Assembly: GCF_900099895.1 (NCBI RefSeq)
Contig: NZ_FNDY01000035.1
Span: 1-45,159 of the forward strand
Direction of reading: 5' to 3'
DNA: 45,159 bases
Source of the DNA: Paenibacillus naphthalenovorans
GTDB taxonomy: Bacteria; Bacillota; Bacilli; Paenibacillales; NBRC-103111
Part shown: positions 8,075 to 15,846 of the stretch, piece after piece
Numbering within the stretch: position 1 is the first letter of the stretch
Layout: every line of letters begins with the position of its first letter
Position numbers and translations under genes: made by a program
Notes under the pieces: model-generated
What the model saw: only the letters and a program-made list of their open reading frames with translations
Database searches by the model: none
What the model was told of the DNA's origin: nothing

Positions 8075-8122
8075 AGGAATGGACTTAGTGTGATTTATAT
8101 TAATGCAGATCCATATTGATAC

Positions 8123-8163
8123 TGCGGATCATTGAGGCTGCACTTGTTCCTCAACGATCCGCA
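8123..8163. repeat. 15-bp inverted repeat near the 3' end of thuA-like gene
   Basis: TGCGGATCATTGAGG at 8123-8137 pairs with CCTCAACGATCCGCA at 8149-8163, with one mismatch. It lies 47 bp past the thuA-like stop on the minus strand but lacks a clear T run, so it may be a processed 3' hairpin. Confidence 0.5.
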
Positions 8164-8209
8164 ATAACAACACCAAGCAGCTCTGTAAGGTACTCTCCAG
8201 TGAGATATA

Positions 8210-8947
8210 TTAAACCGGGGATTTCTCTTTGATCGCTTCCAAAGGCTTGTGGTTGCCGTATTTCGGATATTCCCGGGTCGTTGGCGCGGCCCACTGCACA
8301 CCGTTGCGGATGACTCGGCGTACCTGCTCGTTGAAGTAGGTCGGATACGTTTCGTGCCCCGGACGGAAGTAGAAAATTTTACCTTGGCCGCGGGAATACG
8401 TGCAGCCGCTGCGGAATACCTCGCCGCCCTCGAACCAGCTCACCAAGATCAGCTCGTCAGGCTGCGGTATGTCGAAGTGTTCGCCGTACATTTCCTCCTG
8501 CGGCAGCTCAAAATATTCTCCGATGCCTTCTGCGATCGGGTGTCCCGGAGAAACGACCCAAATGCGCTCCTTCTCCCCGGCTTCGCGCCACTTCAGGTCG
8601 CAGGAAGTGCCCATCAGCTTTTTGAACACTTTCGAGAAATGGCCGGAGTGCAGAACGATCAGCCCCATGCCGTGCAGCACCCGCTGATGAACGCGGTCGA
8701 CAATGGCGTCTTGAACCTCGTCGTGCGCTTTGTGCCCCCACCAAATCAGGACATCGGTATTGTTCAGCTTCTCCTCGGTCAAGCCGTGCTCCGGCTCATC
8801 CAGCGTCGCGTAAGCGACTTCAAAATCGGTTCCCAGGCCTTCGCCGATCGCCTTATGAATACCTTGCGGATAGACCGCCCGGACTTTTTCGTTCTCCAAT
8901 TCATGACGGAATTCGTTCCAAACGGTAACTCTAAGCTTTTGACCCAT
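8210..8947 (-). CDS. ThuA-like (trehalose utilization) domain protein
   Basis: This 245-residue protein belongs to the ThuA-like/class-I glutamine-amidotransferase-fold family found in sugar catabolic clusters. Characteristic stretches are [38 protein letters not shown] and [13 protein letters not shown]. The start is ATG 8945-8947 with GGGGGGAA upstream; the slightly longer frame begins with a TTG inside that ribosome binding site. It is divergent from an AraC-type regulator with a 267-bp shared intergenic region, a layout that suggests regulation by that neighbour. The substrate is unknown; in rhizobia ThuA/ThuB act in trehalose breakdown. Confidence 0.85.
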   Translation of the reverse strand: MGQKLRVTVWNEFRHELENEKVRAVYPQGIHKAIGEGLGTDFEVAYATLDEPEHGLTEEKLNNTDVLIWWGHKAHDEVQDAIVDRVHQRVLHGMGLIVLHSGHFSKVFKKLMGTSCDLKWREAGEKERIWVVSPGHPIAEGIGEYFELPQEEMYGEHFDIPQPDELILVSWFEGGEVFRSGCTYSRGQGKIFYFRPGHETYPTYFNEQVRRVIRNGVQWAAPTTREYPKYGNHKPLEAIKEKSPV

Positions 8948-9214
8948 CGTGGTTCCCCCCAAGCATAATAGGTTTCATTACTATTCAGTATAGTGAATCA
9001 ACCGCTCAAAAGATATGCTCAATCTTGTTTCATCGTTATGCAAAAGTGTCATCACAACTTGATTCGTGGTATACTAGATGCTGATAAGGCTTAAAGGCAT
9101 AAATCTATGCCTATCCAAAAATGGTTTATCCAATGAATGGAAAAAAGCGGGGTGCACATTCGTACTATGGAAACTGCCGTCGGGCTGAGCAAGGAAATCA
9201 TAAATGGAGAAGCC

Positions 9215-10135
9215 ATGAACATCGATGCGATTAACGAGGAAGTCGTATACCAGAATCCCCTGCTGTTCTTAAAAATATGGGAGATTCAAGTCGGCTCCCC
9301 CTATTTCGGCATCCCGGAAACGTGGCCATGGCACTATCATAAAGAGGTGGAGTTTCTTGCGGTAACGGAGGGGCATCTCGGCATTCAAACCAAGCACGAC
9401 TATTATCTTCTCGGCCCCGGAGACGTGCTGCTGCTTGGCTCTTCGCAGCTTCATCGCACCCATAAGAACAGCTCCGAAGGGCTTCGTTATGTCGTATTCC
9501 AGGTCGATTTGTCCCAGCATTTCGATCAAAGCACGATGCCTTATTTACACTGCTTCTCGGAACTGACGCAGCCGCTGGGGACGCTCAATTATATCTTCCG
9601 GGAGAATGCGGCGGCCCGTCAAGAGGCGTTCGCCTTAATTACCGATATCTTCGGCGAATCCCAAACCCGGCAGCGCGGCTACGAGATGGCCATCAGCTCG
9701 GCCATTAAGCGGCTGATGCTCCTGATGATGCGCAGCGATACCCGCGGCGTGCTGCGCGGCTCCGATGAAAGCGGGCTGATGCGTCTGCGGCCTGCGCTCG
9801 ATTATGTGGACCGCCATCTCGGCGAGAGGATTGCCGTTGAAGATGTGTGCAGCCTGCTGAATTTGAGCTACCATTATTTCATTAAATATTTCAAAAAAGC
9901 GATGGGACTTTCGTTCGTCGATTACGTCAACTACAAGCGCGTCAAAAAAGCCGAGCGCCTGCTGCTTACCCGCGATCTCAGCATCATGGAGGTCGCCTTT
10001 GAGGTCGGGATCCCGAACATGGCGCAGTTCTACAAGCTGTTCAAGCGCCACAACAACTGCTCCCCGAAGGAGTTCAGGCAGCGCATGCGCGGCGGCGCAG
10101 GCCTCGGCGGCACCGCCGTGCCCGCTCGGGCGTAG
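9215..10135 (+). CDS. AraC-family transcriptional regulator
   Basis: This 306-residue regulator has an N-terminal cupin sensor and a C-terminal AraC/XylS DNA-binding domain. The cupin part shows WPWHYHKEVEFLAVTEG and YLLGPGDVLLL. The DNA-binding part has two helix-turn-helices: VEDVCSLLNLSYHYFIKYFK with KAMGLSFVDYVNYKR, then IMEVAFEVGIPNMAQFYKLF and the family end SPKEFR. The start is placed at ATG 9215 because TGGAGAA sits just upstream; the frame from 9137 has no ribosome binding site. It is divergent from the thuA-like gene and probably controls it, presumably in response to a carbohydrate. Confidence 0.88.
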   Translation: MNIDAINEEVVYQNPLLFLKIWEIQVGSPYFGIPETWPWHYHKEVEFLAVTEGHLGIQTKHDYYLLGPGDVLLLGSSQLHRTHKNSSEGLRYVVFQVDLSQHFDQSTMPYLHCFSELTQPLGTLNYIFRENAAARQEAFALITDIFGESQTRQRGYEMAISSAIKRLMLLMMRSDTRGVLRGSDESGLMRLRPALDYVDRHLGERIAVEDVCSLLNLSYHYFIKYFKKAMGLSFVDYVNYKRVKKAERLLLTRDLSIMEVAFEVGIPNMAQFYKLFKRHNNCSPKEFRQRMRGGAGLGGTAVPARA

Positions 10136-10159
10136 CCCCGTTGTTTGATAATCGAGTAG

Positions 10160-10186
10160 GAGAGGGCGGCTAACCCCCGTCCTCTC
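10160..10186 (+). terminator. Possible hairpin after araC-like gene
   Basis: GAGAGGGCGG at about 10160-10169 pairs with the arm at about 10177-10186, with one mismatch. It begins about 25 bp after the stop. The T run is poor, so assignment as a terminator is tentative. Confidence 0.4.
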
Positions 10187-10272
10187 ACCTATGAAAACAT
10201 GCAAGTCCCTTGTTCAAAAAATATGTATTGCTTGATTTGGATCGAAAAATGGCAATAACAAACTGGACCGGG

Positions 10273-10440
10273 CTATTTTCGTTTTTTGACCCTGCCTGCA
10301 TTTTCCCTGGCTTGCTTTTCAATCATGCTGAATAGCTCATCCATGGAAGCATCATACTCTGCGGCTTGCTTTTGCATCTTCTTAAGCTTTCTCTCCAGCA
10401 AGTCCTTCCGCAGATCCCTATATTCCTCTTGCCTAACCAA
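10273..10440 (-). CDS. Small highly charged helical protein (55 aa)
   Basis: A short minus-strand frame begins at TTG 10438-10440, with AAGGG five bases upstream, and ends at TAG 10273-10275. It encodes 55 residues, including RKDLLERKLKKMQKQAAEYD, MDELFSMIEKQA and a basic end RVKKRK. The composition (almost 40% Lys/Arg/Glu/Asp, no Pro, few aromatics) predicts one long amphipathic helix or coiled coil. An in-frame TAA lies directly upstream, so the frame cannot be longer. No family is recognised. Confidence 0.45.
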   Translation of the reverse strand: MVRQEEYRDLRKDLLERKLKKMQKQAAEYDASMDELFSMIEKQARENAGRVKKRK

Positions 10441-10542
10441 CACAGCCCTTGATTAGGCAGGAATACTTGGAACCAGTATCCGGAAAATCCGATTTTATGC
10501 CTGATCTGAAATACGCTGCTTGCCAACTACAGGGGCGGCGCT

Positions 10543-10750
10543 TCATTCCCCGGCTTGGATCAATGCGCGCTGCCCCGCTTCCTGCAGCTGCTTCAGCGCT
10601 TCATCCAGCGTAATCCTACCGCCCAGCACGGCCTTGGTCTGCCGAACAGCCAGCTGGTAGAACGATTCCTGAAACGCCGCCGGCTTCAAGGGGTCACTTA
10701 CAACGCGAATGGATTTCCCCCCATGCTTGCCGATGCTGCAGGAGATCCGG
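10543..10750 (-). pseudogene. C-terminal remnant of an ABC extracellular solute-binding protein
   Basis: The minus-strand frame ending at TGA 10543-10545 reads GGKSIRVVSDPLKPAAF, then ESFYQLAVRQTKAVLGGRI and TLDEALKQLQEAGQRALIQA. The pattern 'LLG-x-x-T-x-DEALK-x-x-Q-x-x-x-x-x-A' is the usual C-terminus of sugar-type solute-binding proteins (bacterial extracellular solute-binding protein family 1). No N-terminal part, signal peptide or permease genes are nearby. The fragment runs into the 3' end of the bactofilin gene in another frame, so a deletion has joined the two. Confidence 0.5.
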
Positions 10751-11159
10751 AGGACTTCTCTTGAATCGGCTTCACGTTGGACTCCGTCTGATTCTCCGCC
10801 TTGCCGTTTTGCTCCTTCATCATGCTGTTGCCCTCGAATATTCCCCCTTCCTCAATGATAAAAGAAGGGGCGCTTATATTGCCGTACAGCTCTCCCTTTG
10901 AAGTAATCGTAATTTTTCCTTTTGCTTTTATATTCCCGTGAACGATCCCTGCAATCGTAATATCTCTTGAGGAGATGGACGATTTCACAGTCGCCTTTTC
11001 CCCTATCGTGACGTCGCCCTCGGACAAAATATCGCCCGTTAGCTGGCCTTCGATTCGAACGCCTGCGGCCGAAGTAATCTTCCCTTCAAATATCGTTCCC
11101 TCACCGATAAGCGTATCCATCGTATCCGGATTAAGCGATTGCTTCTTTGCTTTAAACAT
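10698..11159 (-). CDS. Bactofilin-family cytoskeletal protein
   Basis: This 153-residue bactofilin is a beta-helical polymer-forming scaffold protein. The core contains MDTLIGEGTIFEGKITSAAG, RIEGQLTGDILSEGDVTIGE and DITIAGIVHGNIKAKGKITI, the regular G-x-I/V repeat of the fold. The start is ATG 11157-11159 (MFKAKK), with GGAGAT about 8 bp upstream; the frame can extend to 11177 but without a ribosome binding site. It lies 31 bp downstream of a membrane-anchored M23 peptidase gene, a pairing seen elsewhere (for example CcmA with Csd1), where bactofilin positions the hydrolase. The last ~18 residues (SSGSPAASASMGGNPFAL) may be encoded by DNA derived from an adjacent solute-binding-protein gene. 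Confidence 0.87.
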   Translation of the reverse strand: MFKAKKQSLNPDTMDTLIGEGTIFEGKITSAAGVRIEGQLTGDILSEGDVTIGEKATVKSSISSRDITIAGIVHGNIKAKGKITITSKGELYGNISAPSFIIEEGGIFEGNSMMKEQNGKAENQTESNVKPIQEKSSGSPAASASMGGNPFAL

Positions 11160-11190
11160 CTGACGATCTCCTCTCAAAAGTGTATACCAT

Positions 11191-12189
11191 TTATTTCAAA
11201 TACGGCCGGGGATCTATGCTTTGGCCTTGCTTGATCACTTCATAATGCAGGTGGGCTCCCGTGCTTCGACCGGTGGAACCGACCTTTCCGATCCGATCGC
11301 CCTTGGCCACCTTGTCACCCTCGCTTACCAGAATTTGATTCAAATGCATATATGAAGTACGGATACCGCCGGTATGGTCGACGATAATAAAATTGCCTTT
11401 GCCGCTGTCATATCCGGCCGATACCACGGTACCGTCCGCGGTAACCACGACCTCTGTATTCACGGGAGCGGCAATGTCCATTCCCGAATGAAAGCTTAAC
11501 CGGTTATTAAACGGGTCCTTGCGGTAGCCGAAGGACGACGTCACATTTCGGGATTCCACCGGCCATATGTTTGGCGTTATTCTCCACAGCCGCTGCTTCC
11601 GCTGCAGCTCCTCACGTGCGGCAGCGAGATGATTTTTCAGTTCGCCGGCCTGTTCCGATAAGCCTTCGAATTCGGCCGAAGTATCATCTGAAAGCTTGAG
11701 AATCTCGGTTGCCTCTACAGGAATCATGATTCCTCCTAACCCTGTTTCCCCTTGAACAACAGCGCTTTCCTGATCGTCCGTCCCCTTTGCTGCAACCGGT
11801 TCCTTTACTGGTGCGGAAGCACCGCCCGTGATCGATCGCAGGTCCTTTTCGAGCTTCATGACTTCTTCCATCTGTGTCTTCACTTCTTTGGCCTGTTCGG
11901 ACAAAAGTACGACTTCATTCTGCAGCTTCTCAATCATTTCGTTTTTGTCGGCCACGATCTGGTCGTAATGCTGCATTTTATCGTTTAAATCCGCTTTCAG
12001 CCGCTCATTAACCAGTTCAGACCGCAGATGCAGGCTTTGCATCGCCAGAGTCCAGCCAATCAAGCCTATCAACAGCAGTGCGGCAGTATAGAGCACCGCA
12101 TGGGTGAAACGCAGCTTAACGACAGCGCGTTGGGCGTTTTCCGGAATAATAACGAATGTCAGTTTTTTCATACCCCACTTGAATTTCAT
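11191..12189 (-). CDS. Membrane-anchored M23 (LytM-type) peptidoglycan endopeptidase
   Basis: This 332-residue cell-wall metallopeptidase has a short cytoplasmic N-terminus, one transmembrane helix at about 30-49, coiled coil at about 52-118 and again 175-203, and an M23 domain from about 210 to the end. The zinc ligands are present: H234 and D238 in HSGMD, and the His of HLHYE (about 313-315), with H282 in SYMHL. The enzyme should be active on peptide cross-links rather than a degenerate EnvC-like activator. GAGAGG precedes ATG 12187-12189. It is co-transcribed with bactofilin and divergent from an actin-like gene. Confidence 0.9.
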   Translation of the reverse strand: MKFKWGMKKLTFVIIPENAQRAVVKLRFTHAVLYTAALLLIGLIGWTLAMQSLHLRSELVNERLKADLNDKMQHYDQIVADKNEMIEKLQNEVVLLSEQAKEVKTQMEEVMKLEKDLRSITGGASAPVKEPVAAKGTDDQESAVVQGETGLGGIMIPVEATEILKLSDDTSAEFEGLSEQAGELKNHLAAAREELQRKQRLWRITPNIWPVESRNVTSSFGYRKDPFNNRLSFHSGMDIAAPVNTEVVVTADGTVVSAGYDSGKGNFIIVDHTGGIRTSYMHLNQILVSEGDKVAKGDRIGKVGSTGRSTGAHLHYEVIKQGQSIDPRPYLK

Positions 12190-12273
12190 AGTAGCCTCTC
12201 AGTCTTTGGGTTTATTTTCCATCGAAAGCACTACTGCAATTATTCTCCAACCGGGTGTAAAAAACCTTCATTT

Positions 12274-12284
12274 TTTGTCGAAAA
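12274..12284 (+). promoter_or_regulatory. Spo0A-type box
   Basis: TTTGTCGAAAA at 12274-12284 contains the Spo0A~P core TGTCGAA in a T/A-flanked context. It lies in the 208-bp intergenic region shared by the M23/bactofilin operon and the actin-like gene, 85 bp upstream of the M23 start and 114 bp upstream of the actin-like start. This is a sequence match only. Confidence 0.45.
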
Positions 12285-12397
12285 TCCGAAAAATAGGTAA
12301 AAAGTTGCAGAGGAATTCATTGATTTAACTCGAAATTTAGTAGGTATATGGAAGTGGTAATCATTTGAAAGTATTTTTAAAGGGGGGAATTCGATCC

Positions 12398-13501
12398 GTG
12401 AAGATAGCCGGAATTGATTTGGGCAATGACAGTATAAAAGTCGTTCATGATGGTTCTCGTGAACCAGTAATCGTGCCGAACATTGTGACACCGGGGTACG
12501 AAAGACATATTTTGCAGGAGGAGGATTCGCCGTTAAAAGCGTTGGACGTCACCGTCTACAGTCCTTCCCTGACCCATAACAACCGCCGCTGGTTCGTTGG
12601 TTTGCTGGCCTCGGAATTGGAAGACAATATCGAGCTTGAGGATATGGACAACAAAGCGTTGTCCGACCAATCGCTCGTGGTCGCTCTGACCGCATTGGCT
12701 TTCACCGGCATTACCCATTCATCCTACCAAACCTCTTCCTTTTCGCAGACGGATGAGCTGGAATACGTCATCGGCACAGGTCTGCCTGTCCGTACATACA
12801 CCAGGTTTCGCGAGCAATTCGAGCAGCGGCTTGTCGGAGAACACGAAGTCATGTTTATGTCTACTCCGCAGCTTCGGGGCCGTAAGGTGAAAATCCGCAT
12901 ACGCAAAGCAGTGATATCGATCGAAGGAGCGGCTGCGCTATTCAATCTGGCTACTCAGGAAAACCTCCAGATCCAGAACGAAGAAATTTATAACGGGGTT
13001 ATAGGGGTATGTGAAATAGGAGCCTTGACCACCGATTTGCCCGTGATCCGGCGCATGAACATCGACAACCATTTCAGCTACGGGGAGCAGATGGGATTAG
13101 CGGGTTATTTGGATCTGATCATCCGGGAGGTCGAGGACCAGTTCGGCTATACGTTTCCGAGCCGCGCCAAGCTGTCCCAACGCATCAAGCTGCAGAATTA
13201 TGTCATTCAACGTATCGGGGAAGGGCAGAGCAGCATTAAACCCATTGTGGATACTTATTTTAGCCGTGCGGCCCAACGTATCGTGGATTTAATCAAGAAA
13301 CGATGGAAAAAGTGCCCTGATATTCAATGCTTCTATGTCATTGGAGGCGGTGCGGCCGCGCTCAAGCCCTATCTGATCGATGCCGCGGGACCGATCAAGC
13401 TGCGTTTTGTGCAGGACAGCGAGCTGCAAAATGTGTATGGTTATCTAAAGGTGGCCAAAAACCGTGTGAATCAGTCCCTGACCACAGATACAGCACAGTA
13501 A
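12398..13501 (+). CDS. ParM/StbA-type actin-like ATPase
   Basis: This 367-residue actin-fold protein resembles ParM/StbA plasmid-segregation filaments. The phosphate-1 loop is KIAGIDLGNDSIKVV at the N-terminus. GVIGVCEIGALTTDLPVI is the phosphate-2-like segment and FYVIGGGAAALKPYL the adenosine motif. The start is GTG 12398, with AAAGGGGGGAA upstream; the longer TTG frame from 12365 overlaps this ribosome binding site. No ParR-like gene or parC repeats are adjacent, and there is no plasmid or phage gene around it. It is divergent from bactofilin and M23 genes, so a cell-shape or envelope role is as likely as segregation. Confidence 0.82.
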   Translation: MKIAGIDLGNDSIKVVHDGSREPVIVPNIVTPGYERHILQEEDSPLKALDVTVYSPSLTHNNRRWFVGLLASELEDNIELEDMDNKALSDQSLVVALTALAFTGITHSSYQTSSFSQTDELEYVIGTGLPVRTYTRFREQFEQRLVGEHEVMFMSTPQLRGRKVKIRIRKAVISIEGAAALFNLATQENLQIQNEEIYNGVIGVCEIGALTTDLPVIRRMNIDNHFSYGEQMGLAGYLDLIIREVEDQFGYTFPSRAKLSQRIKLQNYVIQRIGEGQSSIKPIVDTYFSRAAQRIVDLIKKRWKKCPDIQCFYVIGGGAAALKPYLIDAAGPIKLRFVQDSELQNVYGYLKVAKNRVNQSLTTDTAQ

Positions 13502-13507
13502 AATCTG

Positions 13508-13556
13508 AAAAGGTGCTGCATTTCCGGGATTGTCCCGGCATACGACGCACCTTTTT
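13508..13556 (+). terminator. Terminator of the actin-like gene
   Basis: AAAAGGTGC at 13508-13516 pairs with GCACCTTTTT at 13547-13556, and an inner stem CCGGGATTGTCCCGG lies at 13524-13538. The hairpin starts six bases after the stop codon. Confidence 0.8.
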
Positions 13557-13622
13557 CAACCTCCGGACCGTTCTCCCGTTCCAGGCTCGATCATGCTCCA
13601 TCAGGGCCGCCAAGCGCTTCTC

Positions 13623-13745
13623 TTAACAGCCCGCCTGCAACGGCAGCGTCGTACCTTCCAGTTCAAAGGAGCCTCCGGCATTTCTTTGAATAACGTGGCA
13701 CAACGCCTCGCGAGTCTTGCCAAAGCTGTTTAATACCGCAGCACG
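13623..13745 (-). pseudogene. Unidentified gene remnant downstream of dgoD
   Basis: Between the dgoD stop and 13623 one minus-strand frame reads NSFGKTREALCHVIQ and GGSFELEGTTLPLQAGC before TAA. It looks like the C-terminal end of some protein and has coding-like composition, but it has no start or ribosome binding site. The parent family was not recognised. It may mark a deletion inside an older galactonate/sugar-acid cluster. Confidence 0.3.
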
Positions 13746-13746
13746 C

Positions 13747-14895
13747 CTACCATTCTGTGACTGTGCCGTCCTCGTTCCTCCAAACCGGATTGCGCCAACG
13801 ATGACCGGCAGCCGCCATCTCACGCACCTTCGATTCGTTAATCTCCACACCGAGTCCGGGGGCGGCAAGCCGTCGGACGAAGCCGTCCTGATAGTGGAAC
13901 ACGGCCGGATCTGTTAAATAATCCAGCAGGTCGGAGCCTTGATTGTAATGGATGCCCAAGCTCTGCTCCTGGATAAACGCATTCGGCGTGCAAAAATCCA
14001 ACTGCAGCGATGCAGCCAGCGCAATCGGACCAAGCGGGCAGTGCGGCGCAACGGCAACGTCGAAGGCCTCCGCCATCGCCGCGATTTTGCGCACCTCCCA
14101 TATCCCGCCGGCATGACTGAGATCCGGCTGGATGATATCGACGCCTCCCTGCATGAGCAGCCGTTTGAAATCCCAGCGTGTATACATGCGCTCGCCTGTT
14201 GCAATCGGTATGCTGACGCCCTTGGTTATTTCGGGAATCACCTCATTGTTCTCGGGGAGCACCGGCTCTTCGATGAACATCGGCTTCAAAGGCTCCATTT
14301 CCTTGATCAGCACTTTGGCCATCGTTTTGTGTACGCGACCGTGGAAATCGACGCCGATGCCTTTGTCCCAGCCGATGGCTTCACGTACAGCGGCCAGCCG
14401 TTCCACTGCCTCCTGCACCTTCAGCGGCGAATCGATCCACTCCATCTCCGCCGTACCGTTCATCTTGACCGCGGTATACCCTTCGGCCATCTTCTTTCTG
14501 GCCTCCTCCGCCACATCGGAAGGCTTATCGCCTCCGATCCAGGCATAGACACGCATTTTATCCCGGACCGGACCGCCAAGCAGCTCGTACACCGGCACAC
14601 CCAGCCGTTTGCCCTTAATATCCCACAGCGCCTGTTCAATACCGGAGATGGCACTGGTCAGAATCGGACCTCCCCGGTAAAAGCCGCCCCGGTACAGCAC
14701 CTGCCACAGATCCTCGATATGTCCCGGATCTTTGCCGATCAGATAATCGCTCATTTCCTCCACTGCGGCGCGCACCGTATCGGCCTTCCCTTCCACGATA
14801 GGCTCTCCCCATCCGACAATTCCGTCATCCGTTGTTACCTTCAGAAACAACCATCTCGGCGGTACTTGAAACAGCTCCATGGATTTGATGATCAT
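13747..14895 (-). CDS. dgoD: D-galactonate dehydratase family protein (enolase superfamily)
   Basis: Predicted to dehydrate D-galactonate to 2-keto-3-deoxygalactonate in the De Ley-Doudoroff pathway. The protein of 382 residues has exactly the family length. The start is ATG 14893-14895, with GGAG about 8 bp upstream. Active-site signatures are [10 protein letters not shown] (metal Asp and His), [11 protein letters not shown] and ATGERMY (metal Glu residues), the catalytic His in VAPHCPLGP, and the Glu of [11 protein letters not shown] GntR/FadR-type regulator gene lies 42 bp upstream on the same strand. Kinase and aldolase genes of the pathway are absent here, so a related sugar acid as substrate remains possible. 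Confidence 0.88.
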   Translation of the reverse strand: MIIKSMELFQVPPRWLFLKVTTDDGIVGWGEPIVEGKADTVRAAVEEMSDYLIGKDPGHIEDLWQVLYRGGFYRGGPILTSAISGIEQALWDIKGKRLGVPVYELLGGPVRDKMRVYAWIGGDKPSDVAEEARKKMAEGYTAVKMNGTAEMEWIDSPLKVQEAVERLAAVREAIGWDKGIGVDFHGRVHKTMAKVLIKEMEPLKPMFIEEPVLPENNEVIPEITKGVSIPIATGERMYTRWDFKRLLMQGGVDIIQPDLSHAGGIWEVRKIAAMAEAFDVAVAPHCPLGPIALAASLQLDFCTPNAFIQEQSLGIHYNQGSDLLDYLTDPAVFHYQDGFVRRLAAPGLGVEINESKVREMAAAGHRWRNPVWRNEDGTVTEW

Positions 14896-14937
14896 AAAAA
14901 GCTCCTCTCCCCTGTTCATAAAATGTCCAGCATTCGG

Positions 14938-15618
14938 TCATCCGGTCCAAACGTCCTGGCGAAACCCTGTCAGCATATCTTCCAAATGGCTTTTCATCAG
15001 CGTTCTCGCCTGGGTAGTATTGCGCTGCGCAATAGCCTGCGCGATCAAATGGTGATAGGAGGCCGCCTTCTCGTCCATCCCCTCCCATTTCATCGAACGC
15101 CGGCGGCTGTCCGTCAGCAGGTCGCCGATCAGCTCGAGCATGTGAAACATGATTTCATTATGTGAGGCTCTGGCAATCAGCTCGTGAAACAGCAAATCCT
15201 CTTTAAAAAAATCCTGCTTCTTGCGTATTTTCTGCCGCATCGTTTCGGCCGTCCGCACGATCTCGTCCGCCTCGGTATCCGTCGCCTTCTCTGCGGCCAG
15301 CGCAGCAAGCTCCGGCTCAATGATCAACCTGGCCTCCGTCAGCTGCAGCATCGTCGCCTTCTCCAGGAAATCTAGCGTCCTTCCGCCTTCGGCCCCGGTC
15401 ACATCATTCTCAACGTAAGTGCCCCGCCCCTGCTCTACTCGTAAAATTTTCTGCTTACCGAGAATCCGCACGGCCTCCCGAACAGACGAGACTCCGACGC
15501 CGAGCTCTACTGACAACTGCTCCAGCGGTGGAATTTGCTGTCCAGGCTTCCAGACGCCACTCTTAATTTTTCGTTTAATTTCATCGTAAACGGTTTCATA
15601 AGTTAGTTTTTTTGACAT
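14938..15618 (-). CDS. FadR-subfamily GntR transcriptional regulator
   Basis: This 226-residue regulator has an N-terminal winged helix (YDEIKRKIKSGVWKPGQQIP, then LSVELGVGVSSVREAVRIL and RVEQGRGTYV) and a C-terminal all-helical FCD ligand domain with EARLIIEPELAALAAEKAT, LLFHELIARASHNEI and YHHLIAQAI, whose Asp/His residues usually bind a metal and a carboxylate ligand. The start at ATG 15616-15618 is favoured by AAGGAA upstream. It is the first gene of an operon with dgoD and is therefore the likely repressor responding to galactonate or its degradation product. Two CATCTGATG repeats lie upstream. Confidence 0.87.
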   Translation of the reverse strand: MSKKLTYETVYDEIKRKIKSGVWKPGQQIPPLEQLSVELGVGVSSVREAVRILGKQKILRVEQGRGTYVENDVTGAEGGRTLDFLEKATMLQLTEARLIIEPELAALAAEKATDTEADEIVRTAETMRQKIRKKQDFFKEDLLFHELIARASHNEIMFHMLELIGDLLTDSRRRSMKWEGMDEKAASYHHLIAQAIAQRNTTQARTLMKSHLEDMLTGFRQDVWTG

Positions 15619-15645
15619 AACCCAATTCCTTATCCCTCCAATATT

Positions 15646-15684
15646 CATCTGATGTTTATCATTATATTACCAAAACATCTGATG
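15646..15684. promoter_or_regulatory. Candidate GntR operator: two CATCTGATG repeats
   Basis: CATCTGATG occurs at 15646-15654 and again at 15676-15684, 30 bp apart start to start (about three helical turns), just upstream of the regulator gene. Each copy is itself a near-palindrome (CATC/GATG). This is the expected place for autoregulation by the GntR protein. Confidence 0.4.
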
Positions 15685-15846
15685 ATCAATTTTTTTCGCA
15701 GCAAAAACCTGCTTCCTCTTTATAAACCCTGTCGTTCAAAGTAAACTGGAAAGACAGAGGCAATCCGATGTACTCTCTCGACGTCTTTGGAATGCGTTGT
15801 TGAACCGGTACCGCCGGAAGATCGTCAAACATTTGAGGTGGCAGCT

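Noticed and set aside
10323..10526. 67-codon minus-strand frame
   Set aside because: Another frame of the same strand (10273-10440) has a ribosome binding site and a sensible charged helical product; this one is rich in Trp, Cys and Gly and looks random.
12398..13501. Plasmid or phage partition locus around the ParM-like gene
   Set aside because: No ParR-like gene, no tandem centromere repeats and no replication or phage genes are adjacent.
13939..15165. 408-codon plus-strand frame across dgoD and the GntR gene
   Set aside because: It runs antisense through two well-recognised genes and encodes a low-complexity His/Arg/Leu-rich product typical of shadows.
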